DNA of 64,000 bases from Bathynomus jamesi (GCA_023014485.1 JAJOZX010005540.1:76001-140000); one strand, 5' to 3'; shown: positions 21,674-32,957, counted from the first letter of the stretch. Notes: generated from the letters alone by a model not told the origin. Translations and numbers: made by a program.

Positions 21674-22063
21674 TCTATATTATAATAAGAGAGCTGTCCG
21701 TCTGTCCGTCACACTTTCAGAAATTGTGAGAAAAAATTCAGAAATTGTAAAAAAAAATTCAGAAATTGTATTACGGGCGGCAATGTGAAGCTCAGTTTTC
21801 ATGACTGTTCTTTTCTGTAGTTTAGCAATGGGGGAAGGTGGGGGGATGGGGGTAATGGGGGATGGGTGGGGTAAATGGGGAGGGGTGGGGGTAATGGGGG
21901 AGGGGGTTAGCCCCCAAGTTGTATGAATAGGGGTGAGGAGGTTTTGGGAGATACCAGATTCAGAAATGTTGACACAATGTGAAGCTCAAAATTTTCACGG
22001 TTGGGTTATTTTTCTGTAGTTTAGCCTGTCTAACCGTCAGCGAAGCGGCGGGAACTGTACTAG
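21674..22063 (+). mobile_element. Non-autonomous Helitron-like element, copy 2
   Basis: Starts TCTATATTATAATAAGAGAG after an A and ends with the hairpin CCGTCAGCGAAGCGGCGGG and CTAG before a T. The interior holds CTGTCCGTCTGTCCGTC and a G-rich stretch. Near-identical in layout to 18590-18966 but on the other strand; the two flank the Penelope-like element at a distance. Confidence 0.82.
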
Positions 22064-22099
22064 TAATAATAATAAAAAGTCCGATGTAATGATGGTATT

Positions 22100-22277
22100 G
22101 TTTAACCTCCTTCGCAACGTATATGATCATATAACAGAGGGGACCTACAACTTTATGTGAAATCCGAACCACGGGTCGCTACATAGTCAGGACGCGGAGG
22201 ACGGTCTTCCATCACCGAACTACTATTAGACTGGATGTCGCCTACCTTCGCTAATCAACGGGAGGCGGTTACGACGT
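22100..22277 (-). mobile_element. 5S-rRNA-derived SINE
   Basis: Complement of the family layout: a 5S-like head (22190-22277), the GTGGTTCGGATTTCAC block, and a tail ending GAAGGAGGTTAAAC. It is diverged in the 5S part compared with 43119-43308. Confidence 0.8.
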
Positions 22278-22734
22278 AGTCTGATGTTAAATTTAAAAAA
22301 AAAGTGAAAGGCTTTATAAATTGTCACATTATTTACAAAACAATTAAAATAAGACACTTTTATAGTTGACCTTTTCTCTAAACTTGATGAACCTTCGTGT
22401 TTTTTCCAGTATGAAAACAAGAGAGAAAACTAATTCATACAAATCCTATTTATTCCAAACAATGAACAAACACTGAAAAAGGTTTTATTTCAATTTCATA
22501 ACTTGAGCAAATAATGAAAAATGTCTTTTATGTAAAAGCTTAGAAAGACCTTAAAAAAAATGACATTTTCCATAAAATATATTTTATTTGTCAAATTATT
22601 TGCGTAGTAGCAGAAAGGAAAAATATTTTTTTATATTTATTATAAAAGATCAGAACTAATGATATCAAATATAAATTTAAAATATTATATTAATATACTG
22701 TGTCATATATATTGTGTGTGTGAGTATATACATA
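22278..22734. other. No gene seen
   Basis: AT-rich sequence with no coding potential recognised. Confidence 0.4.
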
Positions 22735-22990
22735 CAGGGTGTTTCAAAAGTCCGGCCTCATAGAGATTTGAGATTATTAATTTTTTGTGTTATTACAAAA
22801 GTTGTTTAAAGTGCATGCCATGTAGTTTTTTACTCGTGTACATTCTGTCCTAGCACACGCTACTACTTGGCAAGCTTCCATCTGACTCATGCTCGCAAGG
22901 TGTAACAACACCAAATCCATCTTCTCTTGGGGTGTGTATTCCGTCAATATCCTTATGAACTTAATAGGTTAACTGGAACAGAAAAAATAA
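22735..22990 (-). pseudogene. Tc1/mariner-type element end with start of transposase
   Basis: The left terminus CAGGGTGTTTCAAAAGTCCG after a TA is followed, oddly, by minus-strand coding of a transposase N-terminus (YTPQEKMDLVLLHL, MSQMEACQVV) whose first helices resemble those at 14344. Only about 40 codons remain. The terminal sequence is related to the MITE ends at 44523 and 51982. Confidence 0.6.
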
Positions 22991-23255
22991 TAACCTGAAA
23001 TCCGTATGGGATCGGACCTTTGAAAAACCCTGCAAAAAAACTAAAATGTTCAAAAAGTGTCGTTCAAACTACATTAAAACGCTATACAGAGGCTAAGTGT
23101 CATGCCAATACGCATCGAAGTTGTATTAAACATGACAACCAGCCTGGAAGACAAACTAGTAAAATTCCTTCATTTCAGTGATCATACAAAACGACTTTGG
23201 ACCTCCGTTCTGACCTACAGAAGCTAACGGGAACTATAATTACGGTTAGACGAGC
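22991..23255. other. Unassigned
   Basis: No clear element or gene. The segment 23040-23190 has a weak transposase-like helix-turn-helix look but cannot be supported. Confidence 0.3.
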
Positions 23256-23400
23256 TATTTTTTTTATACAGGAAGGACGGATCAAGGGTGAATGCCTGCA
23301 AAAATGCCCCCCCCCCCTCCCATAGAAGGAAAAGGAGAAAGCCGAAATCAAGGTTTCCGAAGTTGTTAAAAACTGCTTTTTTTTTTTTAATTTTGAAAAG
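23256..23400 (-). mobile_element. LINE 3' UTR fragment
   Basis: The string TTTTTTTATACAGGAAGGA, then AATGCCTGCAAAAA, and CCATAGAAG followed by CCAAAATCAAGG-type sequence match 48020-48170, the 3' part of the LINE at 48003-48700. A 13-bp C run is present at 23307-23319. Confidence 0.6.
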
Positions 23401-23544
23401 AATGTGTAGTGTGGAAGATGCATGTATGTGTAATGAGGAATAGAGGGAGAAGCGTGTGTTTGAGAGCATACTGGACTGCTCACAAGGTAAATGAGATACG
23501 GAAAAAGATCAACTGAGGAGGGCAGTGACAGGATAAACGAGAGT

Positions 23545-23790
23545 TCCAGCACTCCCTGTCTCCTGCCTAACGTCCTCCCCAGAGTACTTCCCTGGTCGAG
23601 AGCTGTCTACAATCTCCTATAAATTAATAAAGAAAGGGCTCAAAGGATGCGAGGCAAGAAATAAGCCTTAGTTGTCAGAGGTTAATCGCAGAGAGAGATT
23701 ACAGTGAGGAAAAAAGAGCATAAAAATGGATCTCTGAGGATTGGTCGAAGGTACTTTGCTCTGACGAAATAATTTCATGGTAATTGAAGT
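23545..23790 (+). pseudogene. Tc1-like transposase fragment, strongly decayed
   Basis: Frame-shifted readings suggest a pre-catalytic block (REKRLQ-like) then SLRIGRRYFALTK, which resembles the usual W-x-x-V-L-W-S-D-E-S block around the first Asp. No terminal repeats were found. Identification rests on a short match. Confidence 0.35.
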
Positions 23791-24801
23791 TAATTTTTAA
23801 TATGAAATATAAGAACCCTTTTTAGCAACAATTGTTTTCGCTAAATAGTTTATACAGTATGTTCAATAATTCTATTTTGTTTTGGCAGGTTTTTGAAACT
23901 CCAAGTCTAACTTTCGTAAGAAGGCGAGTATAGGAGAGGCCAGAGACCAGGCGCGCACCCCTGCGGCCCACCGGCCCGTGGGCCCTTTCCGTTGGGGGCC
24001 CTAAATTTGTTCGACGTATTATATATAAGACCTCAGGGGTGTTCACAGGAGTCAAAAAAAAAAGTGCCAACACGGCAACGTACGTTGGCGACAAAACAGC
24101 ATTAAAAATTGTCCACTTTTTTTAATACTAGTAAATAATTGATATTTAAATTGTTTAGGATTATTAACTTTAGTTTATTCGTTGATAAATTATGTCCGTT
24201 TAAATAAATTTATTTAAATAAATTTATATATTTATTTTATTTGTTGAAAATTAATTAAATAAATGTTAAAAATCGCTATGTTGCCAAACGCATTTCTGAG
24301 ATTTCTAGTATAACCAATCAACACTCTAGGACATTATTTTTGGCGCGAAAAATAAAATTAAGTAAATAAAGTAAATATTTGCATTTGCATTTGTGCTGGC
24401 GCGCCGATTTTTTGCTCTTGGTCTTTATAACGTGAGTAATTTACTGAATTTTTATTTAAGTAATTATTTTTTTATATTTTTAAGCTTTAAACACAAATAT
24501 CTTAGGAGCTGAATAAAGGTCAGCATGGCCCAGCCAGTTCAGCCTAGATCCCAAGAACCTGCATACCCAAACCTACAATCCACCCCCAATAATTTCCTCA
24601 TATACCTTTTTTCTAAACGCCTTTGAAAACGTTGTTCAATTGATATTGTGCGCTATATAAATATATATATTATTTTTATTAGAGGCGTAACTAAAAGAAG
24701 AAAGGCCTGTGGCCTTCTGTTGATGATGGGCCTCTTTGTAATAGTTTAAGTAAATGACAGTTTAGTTTGGGATTGAAAAAAAGTCTCTTTCTATGATTTT
24801 C

Positions 24802-24803
<2 letters not shown>
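23791..24803. other. No gene seen
   Basis: 23930-24010 is GC-rich with GGGCCC motifs, possibly a hAT terminus. The rest is AT-rich; a duplicated TTTAAATAAATTTAT string occurs near 24205-24230. Confidence 0.35.

Positions 24804-24845
<42 letters not shown>
24804..24845. repeat. (TA)n microsatellite
   Basis: TA run of about 40 bp. Confidence 0.95.
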
Positions 24846-24847
<2 letters not shown>

Positions 24848-25339
24848 GCAAATCCACAATGAAAAAGAAAAATGATTCCAAGGCCTTTCGTGTATTCAGA
24901 AGTACACCTCGTCATTCCCTGACTGCGTATTAATTAGATTTGATTTTGTTTGAGTTCAAAATTATATTCAAAACTCGCGGGAATTTACAGGTCATGACAA
25001 AATTACTAGATTTTTAAAACATTCATAAACACCTTTTTGGGGGCAGAATTTACTGAAGCTTTTTGGGGGCCCTCTCAGTGACACCTGGCCGGTGGAAATG
25101 TTTGAGCCAGTCCGCTTCTGCCAGAGACCTACAATAATAACTATTTTCTCGACAGTTAGATTTAGAGGCATCATCATGAAGATGTACCTCCTCGTCAGGG
25201 GTTGGAAAACTTTTCATGCGAAGGCCGAATGAACTCAAATACCCAATAGTGAGATACCAAGAACAGTCCAAAAACCTTCCATAGTCAAATTACTTAAAAA
25301 ATCAATTAAGTCTAACACCATAGTTTTTTAATATAACAA
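24846..25339. other. No gene seen
   Basis: Contains two CTTTTTGGGGGC strings at 25032 and 25059; no element boundary recognised. Confidence 0.3.
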
Positions 25340-25545
25340 ATGCTCCATGCCATGTCTCGATTAACCACCCCATTCTCCAGACCTGAATCCTACTGAACAT
25401 TTATGGAGAATTCTAAGGAAAAATCTTTAGAAAACGAGTCCCTCAAAATCTGACCAACATGAAAAAATAAATAACGAGACAGCTGGACAGTTACATTTTT
25501 AAACGTCTTGAAGATATAGTACGTCTCGAAAGATTTTTAAAAAAT
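25340..25545 (+). pseudogene. Tc1-like transposase C-terminal fragment
   Basis: The plus strand reads PPHSPDLNPTEHLWRILRKN, the Tc1 block with the final catalytic Glu, then a decayed C-terminal helix ending near 25545. The 5' part is missing. A tRNA-like SINE follows immediately. Confidence 0.75.
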
Positions 25546-25552
25546 AGTAATA

Positions 25553-25690
25553 AAATGGATGGTAGAGCATTCAACCGGCAATTGGAAGGCCCTGGGTTCG
25601 ATTCCCGGGCGGTTCGCCTCATTTTTCATTATTCGTTATCTCTCCTCCTCGTGTGTGGAAACGTTCCTTAACACTTATGTCGTTTCTATT
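25553..25690 (+). mobile_element. tRNA-derived SINE
   Basis: The tRNA-like head has A-box TGGTAGAGCATT, anticodon arm TTCAA-CCGGCAA-TTGGA and B-box GGTTCGATTCC. The anticodon-like GGC has C instead of U at position 33 and the acceptor ends do not pair, so it is not a functional tRNA gene. The tail GCCTCATTTTTCATT resembles the SINE at 41375-41526, which has the same anticodon loop. Confidence 0.75.
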
Positions 25691-26101
25691 CTTTTGACTG
25701 TATATATAGGGTAGGCAGGGTAGGCTTTGCCTGACCATTAATTTTGTCAAACTTTAGAAGCATAAATATATCAATATAAATTAGCGCAATTAGACAAAAT
25801 CTGTCGATCGCGCCCTCTTAATCCAATATCATACAATTTCTTTTTTTCATAGTAGCTATTACAACTTAAAACGCCCTGCCTACCTTGAATGTATAATATA
25901 AATTCAACTAGTGTGGCGGATTTGATATATGCCATTTTTAATACAGAGTAAATGTACATATAGTCAGCGCGCGGACTTTCCTACTAAACGATACATTTTG
26001 CACGCTTACGCTCATTATCAGCTATCCCATATGAAGAATATGAGAAACTCGATTTGGGGGGTGGGGGTTAAAGGAAGAAGATTGATAGGCGAATGGTGTA
26101 A

Positions 26102-26511
26102 AGGGGCCCATACACGCTCATTGAAAATGCGCATGTGCACTGCACAAACTGGTTTATGTAGTTCAATTTGTGCGTGTATAGGGGTAGTTTGCGGAAATGC
26201 GCGGGCCCCGCGCGTGCACTGTGCTAATTCACTCGCTTCCTGAAAATCCATGCGCAGTCCCAGCAATGCACATGTCTAGTTTGAGCGTGTATGGGGAGGC
26301 GTGTAGCTTTCGCTCAGTTCTTGCGCTGACACCGTGAACGCAATCAATATAAGGTCGTCTTCAGAGAGTGTAGCTGACATCCTCACTCGATGAAAGCACG
26401 GCACAACTGAGCAAAGTAGCTCAGTGCTCACGAGTAGTGTCTGGGCAAAGGCCTTGGCATGCGCAAACCGGGTTTGCACTGTGCAGTGCCACTGAGCGTG
26501 TATGGGCCCCT
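26102..26511. mobile_element. PIF/Harbinger-like MITE
   Basis: Perfect terminal inverted repeats AGGGGCCCATACACGCTCA with TAA on both sides (26099-26101 and 26512-26514), matching the 3-bp TWA target of PIF/Harbinger. The 410-bp interior is GC-richer than its surroundings and has inverted GTGCACTGCACA/GCACTGTGCAGTGC motifs. It has no transposase. Confidence 0.82.
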
Positions 26512-26711
26512 TAAGACATCACAAGGGGATTGGGGAGGGGGGGGGGGTTGTGCGAATATACAAATCACTTAGTCTTTAGTGTGACAAGTTTGACGTGTGA
26601 GTGATAGATGATGTGATCTATGTCCTTTCTTTTCAATACAAGTTACTATTCTAGTGCCTTATTATAATAGAAATTAGTGTCGACTATCTGTTAAAAAACA
26701 ATTTTTTAAAA

Positions 26712-27030
26712 TTGGAAAGAGAATTGCAAATTCAGATTGAAAACTCAGGTAGGCCTAAATTAAATAATTTCAAAATAATAACATCTGATAAACAAAGCAA
26801 TAGAGCCTTCTCAAATGATTGGTTTAGCAAAAAAAATATGGCTGACTGGATGCCGAATAAGACAGAAATTGTTCTGTTGGCCTTGTTTACTTTTTAATGG
26901 TGATTCTGGAAACGAGGTATGGAGTAAAGAAGGATATCGAGATCTTAAAAATTTGAGCAAAGCACGTACAAAACACGATTCATCAAAACTGCATTTAGAA
27001 TGTGTAATGAAATTAAGTTTGTTTGCCAAA
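26712..27030 (+). pseudogene. hAT transposase N-terminal TTF-type zinc finger
   Basis: Two frames combine into NRAFSNDWFSKK then IWLTGCRIRQKLFCWPCLLF, GYRDLKNLSKARTKHDSSK and HLECVMKL. The W-F-x-W-L-x-x-C...KLFCWPCLLF...H-x-x-S-x-x-H pattern is the TTF-type zinc finger of ZMYM1-like hAT transposases, which binds element ends. A frameshift occurs near 26835. The catalytic part is missing after a (TA) stretch at 27033. Confidence 0.85.
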
Positions 27031-27095
27031 TATATATATATATATAAAATATTCTGCCTACCCAATGCACCAGTCCAAGAACGGCCTCTGATATA

Positions 27096-27445
27096 TAGTT
27101 GACAGGAAATTCCATTGACACTGTAATAACTGAATTTAACCTAAAATAACAAAACCCAACCAAACCTAGCCTAACCTCATTTATTCTAACCCTAAAAGGA
27201 CTTCTCGATGGAATAACCTGTCGATGACAGGTTATGGGGAAGAACTTAACCACTAATGGCGAGTTAATTTAAGTAAGTACATCAGTTTCTTAAATAAGCC
27301 AAAAGAAAAAGTTTCCTACTCGTTGTGTGAATCTAATCCTTGAAACGTAAATGAAAGCGCTTGACATACCTGTTAAACACCATATCTTCGGTATTGTGTA
27401 GAAAGTTCTTCAATTGCACCTGAAAAAAAGAAAAGTTGATTATAT
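27096..27445. other. No gene seen; short CCTAA-like tract and hairpin
   Basis: 27135-27190 holds irregular AACCTA/AACCCAA motifs, and AACCTGTCGATGACAGGTT (27212-27230) is a small perfect hairpin. Confidence 0.4.
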
Positions 27446-27502
27446 TATATATATATATATAATATATATATATATAATATATATATATAATATATATATA
27501 TA
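27446..27502. repeat. (TA)n microsatellite with AATATA interruptions
   Basis: Four TA blocks separated by AA dinucleotides in regular spacing. Confidence 0.95.
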
Positions 27503-27780
27503 AATTACCACTATAAACCAAAAATGTGTCTGTCTGTCTGTCTGCAGAAAAAACTTACTTTGTCAACCGATTTCGACCAAACTTCGTATGGTGGATTGGG
27601 GTGATGAGTAATGAACAAAAATGTGTGCGAGACCAGCCCCCATCCCCCACACCAATTACTGGGCCCAAAAGCCCCAGCACCGCGATAAAACTATAGAAAA
27701 GAATGGTCATGAAAATCTTAAGTTTCACATTGCCGCCCGTAATAATGATAATATTAATCAATGACACCAAAATCAGACAG
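27503..27780. repeat. Dispersed Helitron-like repeat
   Basis: Begins with TGTGTCTGTCTGTCTGTCTG, then CCGATTTCGACCAAACTTCG, GATGAGTAATGAACAAAAAT, CTATAGAAAAGAA and CACATTGCCGCCCGTAATAA, and ends with CAGACAGACAG. It is collinear with 16930-17370. Confidence 0.6.
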
Positions 27781-27857
27781 ACAGATCACTACCTCAATAT
27801 TACTTCCATACCTTACTCCCTCATTTTTCACGCTACCCATAACTGTCGCTACCCATA

Positions 27858-27965
27858 ACTGTCTAACCTAACCTAACCTAATTTAACCTCATTTTAACGC
27901 AGTTCACCTAATAACCTAATCTCATCTTAACAGTCTACCTAATAACCTTACCTAACCTAACCATT
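27858..27965. repeat. Degenerate CCTAA (TTAGG) tract
   Basis: CTAACCTAACCTAACCTAAT followed by irregular ACCTAATAACCTAATC and CCTAACCTAACC. It resembles the arthropod telomeric pentamer but is short and imperfect, so an interstitial tract or MITE remnant is more likely than a telomere. Confidence 0.6.
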
Positions 27966-28369
27966 GCCAATCTAATCTAAATAATATTTCAAGTATAAGT
28001 AGACTTCCAATCAATTAACGAAAAATTTGTGGTAAATTATGAACCAACCAACACTAAATTACGCTTAAATAACTTCTTAACTCTTTTGAGTGAATATGTC
28101 AAATAAACAGTCGAAATACTTAGGCACTTTGTAAATTGTGTGGAATTTTCAGTTAATTTGTAAACTGACTTGAGTGAATTAGGCATTTCACAAAATTACT
28201 AAAAATTTCAGCTACTTTATAAATTCTCTGGTTTTGAACATTGACTGCAACATATCTATAATCAGAATACATGTATGACAATACTTGCAAACGCAACTGG
28301 ATTTTAGCTATTCACTCATTATATATATATATATATATATAATATATATATATATATACACACTGTATA
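27966..28369. other. No gene seen; (TA)n at 28319-28358
   Basis: AT-rich with no coding signal; the TA tract borders the mariner insertion. Confidence 0.5.
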
Positions 28370-29656
28370 TCAGGTCATCCCATAAGTAATGTCGTTTTTT
28401 AGATCGGAATTTGAAGGACAAAAAAAAAAACTCAACTGAAACTTTTTAATCTAGTATATATTTTCCATCGGAATCAATGACACTCTGCCATCGTCCTACA
28501 AGCTTTTCAATGCCATGTTTATAAAATTCAGGCGGTTTTGAGGCAAAAAACGTACAAAGACTGGTGTGCAGGTCATCTAAAGAAGTATACTGCTTCTCGT
28601 CAAGATAGTTTTGCAGACTCCTGAAGAGATGATAATCTGAAGGCGCAAGGTCTGGAGAATATGGAGGATGTGGAAGTTTTTCCCACCCAAGCTCCTCAAT
28701 TTTTGCAGAAGTGATCCGAGCGGTATGAGGACGTGCGTTGTCGTGGTGGAACACGATTCCTTTACGATTAACCAAAGAAGGTCTCTTTTCTTTTAGTGCA
28801 GTGTTCAATCGATCCAGTTGTTGACAGTAGACTTGAGCGGTGATTGTTTGGCTGTGTGGTAAGGTTTCAAAGTGTATTACACCACCTTTATCCCACCAAA
28901 CACTAAGCAACACCTTCCGAGGGTGAAGATTTGGTTTTGGCTGTGGTGTCGCTGGTTCTCCGGCACAAACCCACTGTCGACGGCGCTTAACATTCTGGTA
29001 CAGTATCCACTTTTCATCACCAGTCACTAAACGGTGCAAAAACGGATCTTGGAGTTCACGGGAATGAAGAGCTGTGCTAATGTTTACCCGCACCCTCAGA
29101 TTGTCGACCGACAATTCATGTGGCACCCATTTTCCTAACTTAGGCACTTTCCCAAGTTGTTACAAATGTCGATGGATGGTGGACGGGGATGAATTGAGTT
29201 TCTGGGCCAATTCTTCGACATTTGTTGAAGTCTTCTTCAAGTGCGGCTAACAGCAGGTCATCATCAAACTCAGCAGGACGTCCAGAGCGTGCTGCATCTG
29301 TCAAACAGCAGTCACCATTCCTAAACTTTTGAAACCATCTTTAACATTTCCTCACATGCAGAATATCGTTGCCATAAACGTCCTGAATGTTTCGCGTTGC
29401 TTCAGTAGCACTATTCCCTTTTTTGAACTCGTAAAGCATTATATGCCTGATATGCTCTTCTGATACCGCCATGTTTATGCGGGGTTCACATAAAGCAAAA
29501 CACACGTCTTCACTGGTCAAGGTTTGTAAAGTATATAGCGAAACACGATAGATCTCCTCTTAGATATAACCTTCGGAAAATTTATGCTTAAACCGAGTAG
29601 AACTAGTTTAAACTTAATCTATCGTAAAAAACGACATTACTTATGGGATGACCCGA
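28370..29656 (-). mobile_element. mariner element, second copy
   Basis: The 1287-bp element has termini TCAGGTCATCCCATAAG (left) and TCGGGTCATCCCATAAG (right complement) with flanking TA inside a (TA)n tract. It is nearly identical to 4101-5383 over its length, with scattered substitutions, which indicates recent activity of the family. Confidence 0.97.
28446..29472 (-). pseudogene. mariner transposase (DD34D), one frameshift and a stop
   Basis: The 233-aa ORF (from 29147) has the full catalytic domain: VTGDEKWILYQNVKRRRQW, VFHHDNARPHTAR and YSPDLAPSDYHLF, then the C-terminal tail and stop at 28446. The N-terminal helix-turn-helix starts at 29472 (MAVSEEHIRHI), has a stop where the other copy reads KCQRWFQ, and is out of frame with the catalytic part near 29220. 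Better preserved at its 3' half than the copy at 4177-5201. Confidence 0.95.
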
Positions 29657-30961
29657 TATATATATATGGATTAGTAACGGAATGACATCTGAAAATGTTT
29701 GTTACTTCTACAGAAGTCTCCGCCTACAGAAGTGTGGAGGTGGAGGGGGGCGGGGTTCTGTACCCCCTCTAACTTGTATTCGGATTATGTTGGGTTATGT
29801 TGGGTCCACTGAAGGACACCTTTCATTTCTTGAAAAGGCTAACCACTCAAGAGAAAGGAAAACATTTCTGCACCTTAAATCCAATACTCTTTCGTTACAG
29901 TATTCACACAATGACTCCTTTATGCTTTTCTTTAGGCATGGCTCTATTCAGCACTCCCTACCTACATAGTAGGTCCACTGGCGACGTTAAGGAGGTGGCT
30001 TAGCTTCCCCCTCCGTCTCCCCTAAAACATCTAACTACATCGCCCAGAATACGATACTGTCAGTTACGTGGAGATAAAACAACAACCCAACAAAACATCC
30101 AGTCTCTCGCAAGTCCAGTTGTCTTTCGAACCAATGACAGTTAAGAATGGTAAAATTTAAAGCTAATTCGTTACTCCCAGTACAGCGCCAAATCACCAAA
30201 CTGATACGCAAAAATGCATTGGTTTGCTGTACTTTTGAAACGTGTCGATTTTCTGCAAAAATGAAACCCGATAAAACTGGCAATTTGGGAACACGAATTT
30301 GGCGATAGGCCACGTTTGAAACCTGGCAACTCTGCATTGTTATACTAAACGCGTGAACCCAATGACTAGTAGAGCCAGTCATCAGTTTAAAGACACGTGG
30401 CGCTACCTAGTGTGTTTGTGTATATTGGGATAGCGATAAATGTGCACGACTGCGTAGTTTAGGCGTTGCTCATTCTGTGATTTAATCATCTTGTCGTATA
30501 AATCAGTCGTGAATAAATGTCGATTCGATTTGAAAAAGTAAAAAGAAAGATTTGGAGTTTTATTTCAATTTTAAACAATAACTTTATGAATAAAATTTGG
30601 AAAAAACCTGGAGTGGAAAACAAAGTAACGTTTCAAGTTCACCAATTTGTCACCATATTGGTCACTTTAGTCATTTGGAATTTACAGAAAACAAAAATAA
30701 TAATCATACTTTGATTCATCTCTCATAGATTTTCCTTTCCCGTCTCCCAAAAGCAAACTTTGTCCTTACCCACCAGGCCCATCTTTCTGCCACCCCTTCA
30801 CCTCCCCATTTTCAGAATACTGGAGTTCCCACCGAGTAGGTCAGAAACACGTCTGTTTTCCCCTTCATACCTTTACCCCGCAAAGTACTGCCATGGGCAT
30901 TGCACCCTTTATTTGCATCGTACATTGATCCAAGGACAAGAGAGCCGAAAATAAATGGTGC
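29657..30961. other. No gene seen
   Basis: 29730-30030 includes a G-rich GGTGGAGGGGGG and several short open frames without family resemblance. 30380-30940 shows no element structure. Confidence 0.4.
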
Positions 30962-31380
30962 TCCGTGAACGGTTTTTCGAGACCTAAGCGACCGAGACCG
31001 AGACCAGAAAAAAAAGGTCTCCAGACCGAGACCAAAACCATACGCAATTTTTTGCATTTATTCAATACTGTGTAATGCCTAATTCCTAAGCTCTGTATTT
31101 CACATTCAGGAATAAAGGTTCTAAAGAGGATATCGAGTGACAATTGCAAAATTTACTCATAATTTATTCACAAATTCATAGTTTGTGACATTTTTCAGCA
31201 GTTAACTGCCTACTTAAAACAAGATAAGTGTTCGTTGCGTTTGAGGAACATCAACATACTCAGCAATGACGTAGTCGAGACCGAGACCAAGACTAGAAAA
31301 GAAAAAGGTCTCGAGACCGTCTTGAGTCCTACATCATTTCCTGACCCCGTCGTAAAACACTGCGGAAAACCGTTCACGGA
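30962..31380. mobile_element. MITE with GAGACC-rich subterminal repeats
   Basis: Inverted ends TCCGTGAACGGTTTTTCG and TCCGTGAACGGTTTTCCG. Both subterminal regions carry repeated CGAGACCGAGACC motifs in inverted orientation. No clear target duplication is visible. The layout resembles the hAT-like element at 1914-2686. Confidence 0.7.
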
Positions 31381-31807
31381 ACGGTAGTTAAATATTTGCC
31401 CACTACGCATGCTTATTTTATGGGGGTAACAAATTCAAGCGTTTATTACAGTAATGTAAGTTATTGTCAAATAATATAGTTAATTCAACCAGATATTTTT
31501 TTCCGTGAGTTACCCTCATTGTTTGGTGTCTGCAGAAAACCCTCCGTCTGCCAGTATGATAAACTAGAAAAAATAAAGGTTGCAGATACTTGGGGGAAAA
31601 ATACTAGTCTCCACGATATGTTTTCTTTGAATATTGAGGAAAAAAGAAACTAATATTCCAAGGGTAACTAACTAAATAAAATAGCCGAGCATATAATAGC
31701 TACTATAATTACAATGAAATGTAATTGTATTAAAAATTTAGTGGAAAAAAAGCAATTTTCCTTCTTACAAATAAGAAGCCTCTGTTGCGATATGAAGTCA
31801 TATATAA

Positions 31808-31810
<3 letters not shown>
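31381..31810. other. No gene seen
   Basis: AT-rich, no coding signal. Confidence 0.4.

Positions 31811-31854
<44 letters not shown>
31811..31854. repeat. (TA)n microsatellite
   Basis: About 22 TA units. Confidence 0.95.
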
Positions 31855-31859
<5 letters not shown>

Positions 31860-32245
31860 TGTACGAGCCAATTCCAAAAATAATTTTACAAGGGAGAAAA
31901 TGTAAAGCATTGTTAATATTACCTAAATATGGGAAAGTCTTAAATCATGTTGACGGTTGTAATGACCCATAAACCAAAAAGAAAATGTTTTTATTATTTA
32001 TCTCATAAATATTTCAACTTTAGTCTGAAAAGGTAAGAAAATATAGGCGTTGTTTTCCCAAAAGGAATGTTTTAAAGTATTAGTAGCAAAAGGAGGTTGG
32101 ATAAAAAATTGAGAAAAATACAAATTTTTCTTTATAAAAACGAATGTATAAATGAATCACTATTTGTCGACAATCCAAATGTTAATTCAATATTAAAAAA
32201 ATACATTTCTTTGAATTTGAACGAGAAATTTACTTGGGTTTAGAC
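31855..32245. other. No gene seen
   Basis: AT-rich, no coding signal. Confidence 0.4.
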
Positions 32246-32476
32246 CAGTGGTATTTAACCTTTTTTCGCACTGTTGCTCCTTGAGCTCGCCAACAAAACC
32301 GTAATTACCGCCCCCCCTCCCATTTTTAAATGGCAAGTATGAGAAAAGGAAAATTAGGAAAAATAAAAAAATTTTAGTGGACCCATAACTCAGCTTTTTT
32401 TTCTGGACATGGTGCCAGCTTGTTACTCCCCACCCCCCCCGAAAAAAGGGTAATTACCCCAGATTAAATACAACTG
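32246..32476. mobile_element. hAT-like MITE
   Basis: Ends CAGTGGTATTTAACC and complement CAGTTGTATTTAATC, flanked by GTTTAGAC and GTTTACAA, an imperfect 8-bp duplication. The interior has opposing C-rich (ACCGCCCCCCC, CCCCACCCCCCCC) blocks. Confidence 0.65.
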
Positions 32477-32757
32477 GTTTACAAGAACAAAATTATAAAG
32501 CCCAGTTTTGTTAAAATCAAACTAAATAAATTATGTTACTTAGTTTAAACCTAAGTAAGATTTTTAAATTATATATTTTAAATTTTCTCTATGAATTCAA
32601 GCCCAATTTCAAGTGAATATGATTAACACGCGTTTAATCTAAACCAAATTTATATTCAAGTAATATTATTTATTTAGTTCAATTCTAACAAAAACTGGAA
32701 CTCAGTTTTGAACACACTACTTTGTTAAACTAAGATCCAAACAAATGTCTTGTTTAA

Positions 32758-32957
32758 CCCTTTAACGACGGATGGTACCTTAAGGTCCACCAGAAATAAT
32801 AATATAAATTGTACTACAATGCCTCGTTTCTATAAATGTTTCTACGTGTATCATTTCAGTAACTAGTTACTAAAATATTTAGTTTTCAATAACAATAAAA
32901 CCTATACGTTCTGGTAACAAGAGTGACCGCATATGCTGCGGACTTGTCCGTAAAGAG
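32758..32957. mobile_element. piggyBac-like MITE
   Basis: TTAA on both sides. Ends CCCTTTAACGACGGATGG and complement CTCTTTACGGACAAGTCC are imperfect inverted repeats. TTAA target and CCCTTT start fit the piggyBac superfamily. No coding capacity. Confidence 0.65.

Larger units (their letters stand above)
25697..27095 (+). mobile_element. Degenerate hAT (ZMYM-like group) with a nested Harbinger-like MITE
   Basis: GGGTAGGCAG strings occur at the left end (25710) and complementary near the right end (about 27055-27065), as in some hAT termini. Between them lies a hAT transposase N-terminal fragment (26712-27030) and the MITE at 26102-26511. No target duplication could be read, so the limits are approximate. 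Confidence 0.45.

Noticed and set aside
25553..25625. Functional tRNA gene
   Set aside because: Same unusual anticodon loop and no acceptor pairing; SINE tail follows.
25929..26266. 104- and 82-aa ORFs on both strands
   Set aside because: They lie across the left end of the Harbinger-like MITE and are composition artefacts.
27858..27965. Telomeric repeat array
   Set aside because: Too short and irregular; CCTAA-like tracts occur all over the window inside MITEs.
29682..30003. Overlapping 95- and 68-aa ORFs
   Set aside because: No recognisable motif, no neighbouring splice or element structure.
30760..31149. Short ORFs of 64-94 aa near the GAGACC-rich MITE
   Set aside because: Arise from the MITE's subterminal repeats and flanking sequence in several frames; no family resemblance.
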